From Planctomycetota bacterium (lineage in GTDB: Bacteria; Planctomycetota; Planctomycetia; Planctomycetales; Planctomycetaceae): a DNA stretch of 37,307 nucleotides. The translations under genes were made by a program, and so were the position numbers. The notes beneath the pieces were generated by a model that saw only the letters and a program-made list of their open reading frames with translations, made no database searches and was not told where the DNA came from. Below are positions 17,948 through 26,756 of this stretch, piece by piece. Location: NCBI GenBank assembly GCA_027618475.1, contig JAQCEJ010000050.1, positions 1 through 37,307 of the forward strand, written 5' to 3'. The stretch's first letter is position 1. The number at the start of each line of letters is the position of its first letter.

Positions 17948-18571
17948 ATGACGTACCTACATCCACGCCGACTGAGAATCGCCAGTGGCATCATCGCATT
18001 CCTCTATGTGGCTTGTCATTATTTCGGAGCAACCGCCCAAGAAGAAACGCCCAATCAAAAACCGAAAAAAAAACGTCCGGCAGCTCTCAAAATCGAGGCA
18101 AACGACCGTGTCTCGGTCGACGTGGCCCGTGACCGGGCCAGAACTATGCACAAGGTCTTTGCCACGACTCTCGAGACCATGCATCGGCATTATTTTCACG
18201 GCGACAAAGCCGCTGTTCCGGCGCGGGCAATGGAAGATTCCTTTTACTCGATTCGCTACGAGTTAAAGATCGACGCGCGATGGATCGCCGTCAACGCGCG
18301 GGCCATGAGCATCGATCACGAAGCCGAAACAGATTTTGAAAAGGATGCTGTCCGCGTCCTCTCTTCCGGAAAATCGGCGTATGAACGAGTTGAAGACGGT
18401 TACTATCGACGGGCCGAGACAATTCCGCTTCACGGCGGTTGCATTCGTTGTCATAGCAATGCGTTCGGAGAACCTCCCAAGGTCGCGAAGTTCGCCGGGC
18501 TCGTGCTCAGTGTGCCGATCCACCTCGATGACGCCCCCATCGAAGCGGTCAAACCGACGACCGACAATTGA
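17948..18571 (+). CDS. secreted c-type haem protein, DUF3365/Tll0287-like (first of a pair)
   Basis: The 207-residue protein has a signal peptide (about 9-30) and a Lys/Pro-rich linker. The single-domain haem fold follows: VDVARDRARTMHKVFATTLETMH, WIAVNARAMSIDHEAETDFEK, YYRRAETIPL and the haem motif CIRCHS. This order is the DUF3365 (c-type haem family, Tll0287-like) pattern, a PAS-like fold thought to act as a redox or gas sensor. ACAGGAG at 17933-17939 supports the ATG at 17948. The upstream regulator and the paralogue downstream suggest one Rrf2-controlled transcript. The function is not known beyond this. Confidence 0.8.
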   Translation: MTYLHPRRLRIASGIIAFLYVACHYFGATAQEETPNQKPKKKRPAALKIEANDRVSVDVARDRARTMHKVFATTLETMHRHYFHGDKAAVPARAMEDSFYSIRYELKIDARWIAVNARAMSIDHEAETDFEKDAVRVLSSGKSAYERVEDGYYRRAETIPLHGGCIRCHSNAFGEPPKVAKFAGLVLSVPIHLDDAPIEAVKPTTDN

Positions 18572-18657
18572 TCTTCCCCTCTCTGCACAACGGTCGTGCC
18601 CGAACACAATCATTGCAACTTTCGAAGCCGCTCCCTGTTCTGTTCATGAGATCCCCG

Positions 18658-19176
18658 ATGACCAAACACACCACATACGTTGCCGCGATTGCGGTCTGCT
18701 TACTCTTCTTAACGTTTGGCCTGGCCGATGATGAATTGTCGGAAGCAATCGATCGTGCCACGGTAACGGAGGCCCGTCGGCAAGCTGAAATTCTGCACGT
18801 TGCGATGCACCATGCGTTACATGCCGTGCATCACGCATTTTATCGCGAGGACCAGGGTCTGCCGATCCCTGCAGAAGTCTTGAAAGATGTGTTCAAGGAA
18901 CTGGAAGATGAGCAGCACGTCACCCTTCGCTGGCTCGCCGTCGAAGGACAGGCGATGAACACCGACCACAAACCGCGCAACGACTTCGAGCGGGCTGCCG
19001 CCAAAGCGTTGGCGTCCGGGGAATCGTCGTATGAGGGAATCGACGACGGAATCTACCGCCGTGCAGGACCGATCACGCTGACGAACCATTGCCTAAAATG
19101 CCACGTCCCCGACCGCAAGAGCACGGAAGACCGCACCGCCGGGTTAATCATTTCTATGGAAATCGACGCTGACTGA
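18658..19176 (+). CDS. secreted c-type haem protein, DUF3365/Tll0287-like (second of a pair)
   Basis: The 172-residue protein starts MTKHTTYVAAIAVCLLFLTFGLA (split here only by eye: signal helix about 6-22). Its body parallels its upstream neighbour: WLAVEGQAMNTDHKPRNDFE, SGESSYEGIDDGIYRRAG and haem motif CLKCHV. The pair therefore arose by tandem duplication. An in-frame Met at 18646 and a TTG at 18568 lie upstream; the ATG at 18658 gives a normal signal peptide. An 86-base gap follows the first copy, with no terminator between them. A hairpin at 19211-19242 lies just beyond the stop. Confidence 0.78.
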   Translation: MTKHTTYVAAIAVCLLFLTFGLADDELSEAIDRATVTEARRQAEILHVAMHHALHAVHHAFYREDQGLPIPAEVLKDVFKELEDEQHVTLRWLAVEGQAMNTDHKPRNDFERAAAKALASGESSYEGIDDGIYRRAGPITLTNHCLKCHVPDRKSTEDRTAGLIISMEIDAD

Positions 19177-19210
19177 CTCGCCTGATTTGAAACCAAATTC
19201 ACACAAAAAA

Positions 19211-19242
19211 GGCTGCTGAACCGCAATATCGGTTCAGCAACC
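19211..19242 (-). terminator. terminator hairpin, best for the minus strand
   Basis: A 13-base stem (GGCTGCTGAACCG against its near-complement at 19230-19242, one mismatch) is flanked by A6 at 19205-19210, which is a T run when read on the minus strand. It ends the secreted hypothetical gene and may also weakly end the haem-protein transcript from the other side. Confidence 0.85.
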
Positions 19243-19269
19243 TTAATTCGTTAAAAATCAGCCCGGCGA

Positions 19270-19872
19270 TTAGCGGCGCGGAAACCCCGGCGGACGATTG
19301 CCGATGGGAGAACCATTCCTCTTCGGACCGCGAGCGTGGTCATGATCGCTGCCGGTATGTCGGGACTTTACTCCGTAATCATCCATCAGATGATGCAGCG
19401 TCTGTTCGCACTCGGCAATTTCGATGTGCAGTGCAGTACGGGGGATGTAGTAAGAATCGGGCCGCCAGTTTCGCACGTCGGCCTTGAAGTCATGAAACTG
19501 TTGATCGAGTACGTACAGTTCATGAGCAATGCGATCGTCGATTCGAGGATGAACACTGCGATGGCCGCGCACCAGGAAATCGAGTTTTTTTGCGGTCTCT
19601 TTAATGGTGTAGATGTCACGATAGACCGACGTGAAACCTCGGTTGTCACGGTAGTGCCGGTGCATTTCCCAGCAAATATCGTTCGATTCGCGATACAACT
19701 GCGCTGCGAGTTGATCGACGTGCGAGCGAGAGCCGAATTGGTTGTTGAGACGCCCGTCCTGAACGGGTGACCGAGAACCTTGAGGTCGCGGTTGAAACTG
19801 AGCCTCTGCCTTGCCGGCACCCAACACCGAGGCGGTGATCAGCAACAGACAGGTGAAAGCAAAGCGTACCAT
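19270..19872 (-). CDS. secreted hypothetical protein
   Basis: The 200-residue protein has a clear signal peptide (about 1-24, cleavage after AEA). The body is Arg/His/Asp-rich and mostly helical (HVDQLAAQLYRESNDICWEM, IDDRIAHELYVLDQQFHDF), ending in a basic, Pro/Gly-rich tail. I recognise no catalytic motif or named family. The start is well fixed by AAGGAGG seven bases before the ATG, one of the best ribosome binding sites in the window. It stands alone between two plus-strand transcripts and has its own terminator. Confidence 0.75.
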   Translation of the reverse strand: MVRFAFTCLLLITASVLGAGKAEAQFQPRPQGSRSPVQDGRLNNQFGSRSHVDQLAAQLYRESNDICWEMHRHYRDNRGFTSVYRDIYTIKETAKKLDFLVRGHRSVHPRIDDRIAHELYVLDQQFHDFKADVRNWRPDSYYIPRTALHIEIAECEQTLHHLMDDYGVKSRHTGSDHDHARGPKRNGSPIGNRPPGFPRR

Positions 19873-20368
19873 GGGTCATCCTCCTTGAGTTGAAATCGAA
19901 ACAATTTCCACGGATTCTTCCTGGAAGCGCCGGGATCGTATCTGTGACCCTATTTTCCGTCAACGCGGGTATTTTTCGTCCATTGATGTGTGACGAGACA
20001 AGTCATAGCCGCTCGAGAAACCTTCATGAAAACGATCACAAAAATGTAATGACAACCACGAAAATGATGGCTGTCAATATCCCCACTTTGGGAGCCGGTG
20101 CTCCGACAGGCGAAGAGCTATTGGCCGCCCCTCCCCCCTCGATTGAACAGCGGGAGTGCCTCTTGCCGGAATGTGCCAAATTGACTAGAATCAAAAGGTT
20201 GCGTGTTACGGCGACGTTGAGACTCGTAACCGCTTGCAGACTTTCACGCAGATCCAATCATTCGCGACACCTCGCGATGGGATATTGAGCTTTTCGCGGA
20301 ATTTCACAAGAGGTCCGGAGATCGGGTTCTCTTATCAACAGTCCTGTTTCTCACTTCGGGGATGGATT
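19873..20368. other. 496-base spacer between the secreted hypothetical gene and the S41 protease
   Basis: The two flanking genes are divergent, so both promoters should lie here. The protease frame is open back to a TTG at 20234, but the extra 45 residues lack any protein pattern and would bury the signal peptide. No repeat, RNA gene or clear promoter was recognised. Confidence 0.4.
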
Positions 20369-22417
20369 ATGAAGTGTCGGGTAACATCTCGGACCGTTCG
20401 TTCGTTGACCCTGGGCCTGCTGTTTGTCGCGGCCTCAACTATCACGGCTCAACAGCTTTCGTCGGCAAAAAACGACGACGATGCGACGGCCAAGCTGGTC
20501 TGTGAAATGATGTCGCGCTTTCACATTCACCAGGTCAAGATCGACGATAAGATATCGTCCGAATTTCTCGATACGTTTCTCAAACAACTCGATCCTCAGA
20601 AACAGTATTTCATGAAATCTGACATCGAGATGTACGAAAAGTATCGGAACGAACTCGACGACATGCTGAAAATGGGGCACGTCAAATTCTGTTACGACGT
20701 CTGGGATCGATTTCTACATCGGTTGGAAGAACGAATCGAACTGGCACAACAGTTAATCGATCAACCTCAGGATTTTACGAAAGACGAAAACCTCGTCATC
20801 GACGCCAAAGAACTCGACTGGCCCGCCACTGCGGAAGAAGTGCGAGAACGCTGGCGATTGCGAATCAAATATGACCTGCTGAACCTCAAACTCGAAAAAA
20901 CGTCCGATGAAGAAGCGCGCGAACGGCTGCATCGCCGGTATCGCATGCTCTCGCAGACGATGAAACAGACTGAGGATTTCGAGAAACTCGAAATGTATCT
21001 GAATGCGATGGCCCACTGTTTTGACCCGCATTCGAGTTACATGTCCCCTCAAACTCTGGAAGATTTCAAGATTTCGATGAACCTGCAACTCGATGGTATC
21101 GGTGCGGCGCTTCGATCGGAAGATGGCATGACAATCGTCGCCGACATCGTCCCCGGCGGTGCGGCCGCTGAGGATGGACGCCTGCAGGTCGGTGACAAGA
21201 TCGTCGCTGTTGGCCAGGCCGAAGGAGAAATGGTCGACATTATCGAAATGAAACTGAGTAAAGTGGTCCGTTACATCCGCGGCGAACGAGGGACGAAAGT
21301 TCGCTTGCAGGTCAAAAAAGCCGACGACAGCGAGGTCGTTAATTACGAACTGACACGACAGAAAATCGAACTCAAATCGTCCGAAGTGAAAGGAGAAGTG
21401 ATCGAAACCTCTGAGCGGATCACAGGCTCGCAAGCTCGCATCGGCGTGATTCATATTCCGTCGTTCTACCGCGACTTCGACGGCGCACAGCAGGGACTCG
21501 ACGATTTCAAGAGCACGGCTCGTGACGTACAGAAGGTTCTCGATGACTTCAACACGCAGGATATCGATGCCGTTGTCGTCGATTTGCGAACGAACGGCGG
21601 AGGCGCACTCAGCGAGGCGATTGAAGTTTCGGGGTTGTTCCTTGAGGATGGTCCGATTGTGCAGGTCAAGGAACAAACCGGAAAGATTAAATCGCACGAC
21701 GACGTCGATCCCAGCGTTTCCTACAAGGGACCGTTGATTGTGCTCTGCAATCGATTATCAGCATCGGCTTCCGAGATTTTTGCCGGAGCAATCAAGGACT
21801 ACGACCGCGGTATCATCGTGGGAGATCAGACAACCCATGGCAAAGGAACCGTTCAAAACGTGATGCCGGTCACGAAATCGTTTCAGTTTCTCAGTTCCCC
21901 CGATCGTGGTGCGCTGAAACTGACGATCAATCAGTTCTACCGTGTCAATGGCGACAGCACACAGAACCTGGGAGTGAAGTCCGACATCGTGCTTCCGTCG
22001 CTGATCGATCATATGGACCTCGGTGAATCGTTTCTCGACAATGCATTAGCCTTCGACCGAATTGCACCGGCCAAACATGATCAGTTGAAATTGCGGTCAG
22101 GAGAACTGGTCGCAAAGCTCGCCACCGAAAGCCAGAAGCGAGTGGCGAACAACGAGGAATTTCAGAAGTTGCAGAAAGACATCGACAAATATCTCAGCCG
22201 CAAAAATCGCAAATCGATTTCGTTAAACGAAGCAGTACTGCGACAGGAGCGAAATTCCGACAAGTCCGATGACGAGACGAAAACCCTCGAAGAGGAAGAA
22301 GAAAAGCTGACCAAAGACGGCCCGATCTTCCCGAAGGGATATTACAACGACGAAGTCCTGCATATCGCCGTCGATTATATTTCGCTGCTGAAAGGTTTGG
22401 ACACGGCTGCGAAATAG
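20369..22417 (+). CDS. tail-specific carboxy-terminal protease (S41, Prc/Tsp type)
   Basis: The 682-residue exported protease cuts proteins from a C-terminal recognition tail. A signal peptide (about 9-27) is followed by a long helical Tsp-type N-terminal domain (about 35-230). A PDZ domain follows (about 240-320, LDGIGAALRSEDGMTIVADI), then the S41 core: RIGVIHIPSFYRDF, VVDLRTNGGGALSEAI and LSASASEIFAGAIKD with the catalytic Ser, and the general-base Lys in THGKGTVQ. A C-terminal helical domain (about 560-650, charged) matches the Prc/Tsp extension. Length is close to E. coli Prc (682). The ATG at 20369 is chosen for the signal peptide. No partner such as NlpI is nearby. Confidence 0.9.
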   Translation: MKCRVTSRTVRSLTLGLLFVAASTITAQQLSSAKNDDDATAKLVCEMMSRFHIHQVKIDDKISSEFLDTFLKQLDPQKQYFMKSDIEMYEKYRNELDDMLKMGHVKFCYDVWDRFLHRLEERIELAQQLIDQPQDFTKDENLVIDAKELDWPATAEEVRERWRLRIKYDLLNLKLEKTSDEEARERLHRRYRMLSQTMKQTEDFEKLEMYLNAMAHCFDPHSSYMSPQTLEDFKISMNLQLDGIGAALRSEDGMTIVADIVPGGAAAEDGRLQVGDKIVAVGQAEGEMVDIIEMKLSKVVRYIRGERGTKVRLQVKKADDSEVVNYELTRQKIELKSSEVKGEVIETSERITGSQARIGVIHIPSFYRDFDGAQQGLDDFKSTARDVQKVLDDFNTQDIDAVVVDLRTNGGGALSEAIEVSGLFLEDGPIVQVKEQTGKIKSHDDVDPSVSYKGPLIVLCNRLSASASEIFAGAIKDYDRGIIVGDQTTHGKGTVQNVMPVTKSFQFLSSPDRGALKLTINQFYRVNGDSTQNLGVKSDIVLPSLIDHMDLGESFLDNALAFDRIAPAKHDQLKLRSGELVAKLATESQKRVANNEEFQKLQKDIDKYLSRKNRKSISLNEAVLRQERNSDKSDDETKTLEEEEEKLTKDGPIFPKGYYNDEVLHIAVDYISLLKGLDTAAK

Positions 22418-22503
22418 ATCGAAACGGGAAGAAATCGATTCGGTGCTCGACATACGCCATGATCGCGTCCGTCGCCGTCCCTCTTGTCATATAACGACAT
22501 TGT

Positions 22504-22797
22504 TTACCGCTCTTGCCAAAACCCCGGTTTGCGCTTGGCGTGTGCGACGGCGACGATCTGAATCTGATCGAGCATCGAACGATACACCATGCGAAACGGA
22601 AACCGTTTCAGAAGGCACTCTTGGTGCCATTCATCGACAAATGCAAAGCCTGCCGGATCAATGAGAATACGAGCAATAGCGGCATCGACGGCTGAAGAAA
22701 ACCGCTCTGCGGCTTCAGGACTTCGACGAGCATACCAATCGAACGACTCGTCGAAATCGACCCGCGCCGCGGGAAGAAAACGCACGGGAGGCGTCAT
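22504..22797 (-). CDS. RelE/ParE-superfamily toxin
   Basis: The 97-residue protein has the compact ParE/RelE order: a helical hairpin with FDESFDWYARRSPEAAERF, then IDPAGFAFVDEWHQECLLKRFPFRMVYR and a last strand with VAVAHAKRKPGFW. The KRFPFRMVYR strand and the Arg/His-rich end are typical of ParE-type toxins. ParE members inhibit gyrase and RelE members cut mRNA; this one looks ParE-like. It overlaps its antitoxin gene by 4 bases (ATGA), with the antitoxin first. This is a normal type II arrangement. Confidence 0.87.
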   Translation of the reverse strand: MTPPVRFLPAARVDFDESFDWYARRSPEAAERFSSAVDAAIARILIDPAGFAFVDEWHQECLLKRFPFRMVYRSMLDQIQIVAVAHAKRKPGFWQER

Positions 22798-23033
22798 CTA
22801 TCGCCTCGGTCGAGACGAGATCGGGCGTCGCGTTTAATATCTTCCCATGCGATGGTGCTTGCCTTGCCGGCGTCGTATTCAGCCGATCGACGGGTGATTT
22901 CAGCTCGCCATTCATCAGAAAGTGGTGGCCGATCGGATTCGGGGAGCGTCTCCCACAACGCTTCAATGAGGTCGAGCCTCTGTTCGGCGGGCAACTGCGC
23001 GGCATCGGCGAGAATGGTTTCGACGGTCGACAT
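22794..23033 (-). CDS. antitoxin, addiction-module component (TIGR02574-like)
   Basis: The 79-residue protein starts MSTVETILADAAQLPAEQRL and continues LIEALWETLPESDRPPLSDEW, a pattern shared by the small 'addiction module component' antitoxins that accompany ParE/RelE toxins. The frame opens further upstream, to 23114, but the ATG at 23033 with GGGG about 8 bases before it gives the family start. The C-terminal EITRRSAEYDAGKASTIAWE is the toxin-wrapping segment. It sits upstream of the toxin and overlaps it. Antitoxin-toxin complexes commonly repress their own promoter. Confidence 0.85.
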   Translation of the reverse strand: MSTVETILADAAQLPAEQRLDLIEALWETLPESDRPPLSDEWRAEITRRSAEYDAGKASTIAWEDIKRDARSRLDRGDR

Positions 23034-23066
23034 AATTGAACCCCAATCGTTGGTTGGAACACTCCT

Positions 23067-23095
23067 ATTCTCGCGCGTGCAATAAGGCATGTCAA
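23067..23095 (-). promoter_or_regulatory. sigma-70-type promoter of the toxin-antitoxin pair
   Basis: Read on the minus strand, TTGACA (23095-23090) and GAGAAT (23072-23067) are 17 bases apart, 34 bases or more before the antitoxin start. The -35 is perfect and the -10 matches four of six. A small CCAA/TTGG dyad at 23044-23054 lies downstream of it and could be an operator. Confidence 0.5.
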
Positions 23096-23118
23096 CGGGA
23101 GACGTCCGATACACGCAC

Positions 23119-26046
23119 TCACTCCCACGTCAACGGCTTCTGCCACGCGGTTTTGAGGTCATCGATTGCCTGATCGATAATGATCTGCTCATTCAAGCCA
23201 AGAACAGTTAATCGTGGCTTGTCGCTCACGACGCCGATGGCGGCGTGCGGAATGTTCGACAGCATCTCATCGACCCGCTGTGGATCCTCCGGCTTGATTT
23301 CGAGAATCAGGCGAGAGTTGCTTTCCGAAAACAAGCGCGAAATGTCGTCGAGGTCTCCTTCGGTGGGAACGGTGCCGAGGTCGCAGGTGGCTCCGTAGCC
23401 GCCGGCGAAGGCGGATTCGGCCAGAGAGACGGCCAGGCCTCCTTCGCTGAGGTCGTGGCAACTGCGGACGAGACCGGCTTTGATCAGTTCGTGGATTTGC
23501 CGATACAGCAGCATCGCTGACTCGGGCCGAACGCGCGGCACGGTTCCGCCGATAACGCCTTGAATATCGGCCCAGTGGCTGCCGCCGAGTTCATCGTATG
23601 TCGTGCCGACGAGATAGATCAGGTTGCCCGGCTCTTTGAAATCCATCGTCACAGCCGAGGCAACATTTTCAATTTGTCCGAGCGCGCTGATGAGTAACGA
23701 TGCCGGGATGGCAACAGTTTGCTTTTTCCCCTCTGCGTCGATGTAAGTAAATTCGTTATTGAGACTGTCTTTGCCGCTGATGAACGGCGTACGATAAGCA
23801 ACGGCAAAATCGCGGCAAGCGAGCGCGGCGCGAACGAGCGAACCAAGCGTCTCGGGACGATCGGTGTTCCCCCAGCAGAAGTTGTCGAGGATGGCGATGC
23901 ACTGGGGATCGGCACCGACGGCGACGCAGTTGCGAATCGCTTCATCGATCGCCGACGCCGCCATCCAATAGGGGTCGAGATCCCCAAACTTGGGATTCAT
24001 GCCGTTCGAAATCACCAGACCGCGCTTCGAATTGAGTAACGGCTGCACAACCGCCGCGTCGGAGGGTCCATCGTCGTTGACTCCCACCAGCGGTTTGACG
24101 ACGCTCCCCGCCTGCACTTCGTGATCGTACTGGCGGATGACCCATTCCTTGCTGCAAACGTTTCCCGACCCGAGAATTTTTTTCAGGTCGCTTTCGTAGC
24201 TGCCGATCTTTGACGTCGGCTTCGTCAGCGGCCGTTCGGCAGGAATGCGATACACGGCGTCGCGGACGGTCTTTGGACGTCCGTCGTGCAAAAACGCCAT
24301 CGAAACATCGCCAACCTGATGTGAATCGTACTTGAGCACGAGCCGTTTCGTATCGGTGAATTGGCCGATGATGGTCGCTTCGACCCCTTCGTCGGCACAA
24401 ACCTGATGCAGCTTGTCCCATTGATGCGGCGGGACGGCGAGAATCATTCTCTCTTGGGCTTCTGAAATCCAGATTTCGGTGTACGACAATCCGTCGTATT
24501 TCAAAGGGGCTTTTTCGAGCCAGACTTCGGCCCCGGTTTCTTCTCCCATTTCGCCGACCGCGCTGCTGAACCCCCCTGCTCCGCAGTCGGTGATGGCCGA
24601 GTACAATCCCAGATCGCGAGCCGTAAGCACGGCATCGAGTACCATTTTTTCGGTGATGGCGTTACCGATCTGTACCGATCCCCCCGAGATTTCTTCGCTC
24701 TCGTGCGTCAGTTCGATGGAGGAGAAGGTTGCTCCGTGAATGCCGTCGCGTCCGGTGCGACCGCCGACCGACACGATGTAATCCCCGGGGTTGGCCTGTT
24801 TTTGTGATTTGCCGACGGGAATCATCGCCACGTTGCCGCAATAAACGAGCGGGTTGCCGAGATACCGTTCGTCGAAGAAAATCGAGCCATTGACGGTGGG
24901 GATGCCCATGCGATTGCCGTAATCCCGCACACCGGCGACGACCCCCGAAAGGACCGCTTTAGGATGGAGCACACCGGGAGGAAGTTCATTGGCAGACATC
25001 GTCGGCGGTGCGAAGCAAAAGACGTCGGTGTTGCAGACGGGCTTCGCTCCGAGTCCCGTCCCCAGCGGATCGCGAATCACGCCCCCGAGACCGGTGTTGG
25101 CACCGCCGTACGGTTCGATGGCCGAGGGGTGATTGTGTGTCTCGACTTTCATACAGACGTCGAAGTCGTCGTTGAATTTCACGACGCCGGCGTTGTCGCG
25201 GAAGACGCTCACGCACCAGTCGTCGGCACCGGCCTGTTCGCGCAATGTCATCGTTGCGGCGAACACGGTTTCCTTCAGCATATTGGTAAAGAGCGTTTCG
25301 CGGTCGTCCTCACGGTAACGAATGCGGCCGGCAAGCGTTTTGTGCGAGCAATGTTCGCTCCAGGTTTGAGCGATTGTTTCGAGTTCAATGTCGGTCGGTT
25401 CTCTGCCCTGTTCGCGAAAATAGGCTTGAATCGCGAGCATTTCGTCTTTCTGCAAGGCGAGTTGCCCCTCGCGACTGAGTTTGACCAACTCGTCAGTATT
25501 CATCGACAAAAGTGGGATCGTATTCAGAACGAAGGCATACGGGTGCCCAATCGACAACGAATCGAGATGCAGCGGACCTTCCACGATCAGCTCGATCGCC
25601 GCATTTGATAATACTTTTTCACCGAAGCGTCGAAGTTCGTCAGGATTGGCATCTGCATTGAACCAATATCGTCGGCACGTGGCGACGCGATCGGCATGTA
25701 AATCGTGCCCCTGAAGCGCCTGCAATGTCGATTGAGCGACATTGTCCGTGACTCCGGGTTTGAAGAGAATATGTATGAGTTTGTTTCCACCCTTGTCGGA
25801 GGTCACTTGCGTGGTGTTTCCGTTGAGAGCATGCGTGGAAAACACTTCGACGACCTGGTCGACCAGCAACGTTCGGGCTGCGCGTTCGATCTCAGCCGCG
25901 TCGAGGTCTCCTTCAACCAGAAACGACTTCGCCGTGCGGATGTCTCGGAGAGAGTTTAACCCCAGCGACTGGGCCTCACCCAACAGTCGACGGCCTTCCC
26001 GATCGGGTTGATGAGGGGCCGGTTTGATTTCGATATCCCAAAGCAT
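23119..26046 (-). CDS. purL: phosphoribosylformylglycinamidine synthase, PurS-like region fused to PurL, no glutaminase domain
   Basis: The 975-residue protein performs the ATP-dependent FGAR amidotransfer of purine synthesis. Residues 1-75 ([19 protein letters not shown]) and 88-165 ([21 protein letters not shown]) look like two PurS-like units. The PurL core follows, with [35 protein letters not shown] and [10 protein letters not shown]. The C-terminal glutaminase domain of the 1300-residue enzyme is absent, so a separate PurQ must supply ammonia. At 975 residues it falls between the small (about 740) and large (about 1300) types. The ATG at 26046 (MLWDIEI) is chosen; the frame runs on to 26115, but those residues are not conserved-looking. 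No other pur gene is adjacent. Confidence 0.93.
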   Translation of the reverse strand: MLWDIEIKPAPHQPDREGRRLLGEAQSLGLNSLRDIRTAKSFLVEGDLDAAEIERAARTLLVDQVVEVFSTHALNGNTTQVTSDKGGNKLIHILFKPGVTDNVAQSTLQALQGHDLHADRVATCRRYWFNADANPDELRRFGEKVLSNAAIELIVEGPLHLDSLSIGHPYAFVLNTIPLLSMNTDELVKLSREGQLALQKDEMLAIQAYFREQGREPTDIELETIAQTWSEHCSHKTLAGRIRYREDDRETLFTNMLKETVFAATMTLREQAGADDWCVSVFRDNAGVVKFNDDFDVCMKVETHNHPSAIEPYGGANTGLGGVIRDPLGTGLGAKPVCNTDVFCFAPPTMSANELPPGVLHPKAVLSGVVAGVRDYGNRMGIPTVNGSIFFDERYLGNPLVYCGNVAMIPVGKSQKQANPGDYIVSVGGRTGRDGIHGATFSSIELTHESEEISGGSVQIGNAITEKMVLDAVLTARDLGLYSAITDCGAGGFSSAVGEMGEETGAEVWLEKAPLKYDGLSYTEIWISEAQERMILAVPPHQWDKLHQVCADEGVEATIIGQFTDTKRLVLKYDSHQVGDVSMAFLHDGRPKTVRDAVYRIPAERPLTKPTSKIGSYESDLKKILGSGNVCSKEWVIRQYDHEVQAGSVVKPLVGVNDDGPSDAAVVQPLLNSKRGLVISNGMNPKFGDLDPYWMAASAIDEAIRNCVAVGADPQCIAILDNFCWGNTDRPETLGSLVRAALACRDFAVAYRTPFISGKDSLNNEFTYIDAEGKKQTVAIPASLLISALGQIENVASAVTMDFKEPGNLIYLVGTTYDELGGSHWADIQGVIGGTVPRVRPESAMLLYRQIHELIKAGLVRSCHDLSEGGLAVSLAESAFAGGYGATCDLGTVPTEGDLDDISRLFSESNSRLILEIKPEDPQRVDEMLSNIPHAAIGVVSDKPRLTVLGLNEQIIIDQAIDDLKTAWQKPLTWE

Positions 26047-26151
26047 GATCGGTCGATCCCATGTGGGGCGAGTGTGCAGTGTCAAAATTCGGGCCGATGA
26101 GGCCGCGCTCCACAATTTAACGGGTACGCTGACGGCCTGCCATCCCCGCCC

Positions 26152-26478
26152 TCATTTTTGCGTGGGGGGTGAGCCGGAAACCGGCGACGGTGCCTTGGCG
26201 ATCTTCCCCGACTGTAGATCTTTGACGACTTCCGCGAGAATTTCGGGTTTTGCACTGGAAATCACGTGATCGATTCGCGAATCGGGAACGCCAAGCCTCT
26301 TCATCATCTCGCCGGCATTAGCCCACAGTTTTTTCTTTTTCGCCTCGCTCGCCAGATATAAATCGGCGACAAGTTCGCTCAGTCGTTGCTCATCGAGCTG
26401 GTCGCGATTGTTGTAAAATCGCTTGATGATTTTCTGCTGATGGGGAGAATAATTTCGCGGTGAGTTTTGGTCCGCCAT
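26152..26478 (-). CDS. small hypothetical cytoplasmic protein
   Basis: The 108-residue protein starts MADQNSPRNYSPHQQKIIKR and is helical and Lys-rich (YLASEAKKKKLWANAGEMMKRL), with a Pro/Ser-rich tail. No signal peptide or metal motif is seen and I do not recognise a family. The ATG at 26478 is preceded by a weak CAGGAAC; the frame is open to 26559, but that part has no protein-like pattern. It lies 105 bases upstream of purL on the same strand, so it may share its transcript. Confidence 0.6.
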   Translation of the reverse strand: MADQNSPRNYSPHQQKIIKRFYNNRDQLDEQRLSELVADLYLASEAKKKKLWANAGEMMKRLGVPDSRIDHVISSAKPEILAEVVKDLQSGKIAKAPSPVSGSPPTQK

Positions 26479-26595
26479 AATTTCTGTTCCTGAATAGTGT
26501 AGGGGTAGAGGTTTCAGCCCGCTCATCTCCCCTGGCGTTTGTGTGACGAGCAGCCTCACCCGAATGATTCGTCATACTTGTTCGAAGCACACGTT

Positions 26596-26687
26596 TTGAA
26601 ATGGCAATATTTTTCACCCGCATCCCTCGGAAGAGGTGGTCTCAAACCCTCTCCCGCCGGGAGAGGGTTTGAACAGCGCCATTTCAA
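26596..26687. repeat. nested palindrome, intergenic repeat
   Basis: An inner hairpin at 26642-26672 has 14-base perfect arms (TCAAACCCTCTCCC) around a GCC loop. An outer pair, TTGAAATGGC at 26596-26605 and GCCATTTCAA at 26678-26687, encloses it. There is no T run on either side, so it is not an ordinary terminator. It lies downstream of gcvT, in the spacer before the small hypothetical gene, and resembles a REP- or MITE-type element. Confidence 0.75.
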
Positions 26688-26756
26688 GACTTGCGATTGG
26701 TGCTGGTATGAGGTCACGAAAGTTTATGCTGAAGGCTGTACTCCCGCTTTATAAAC

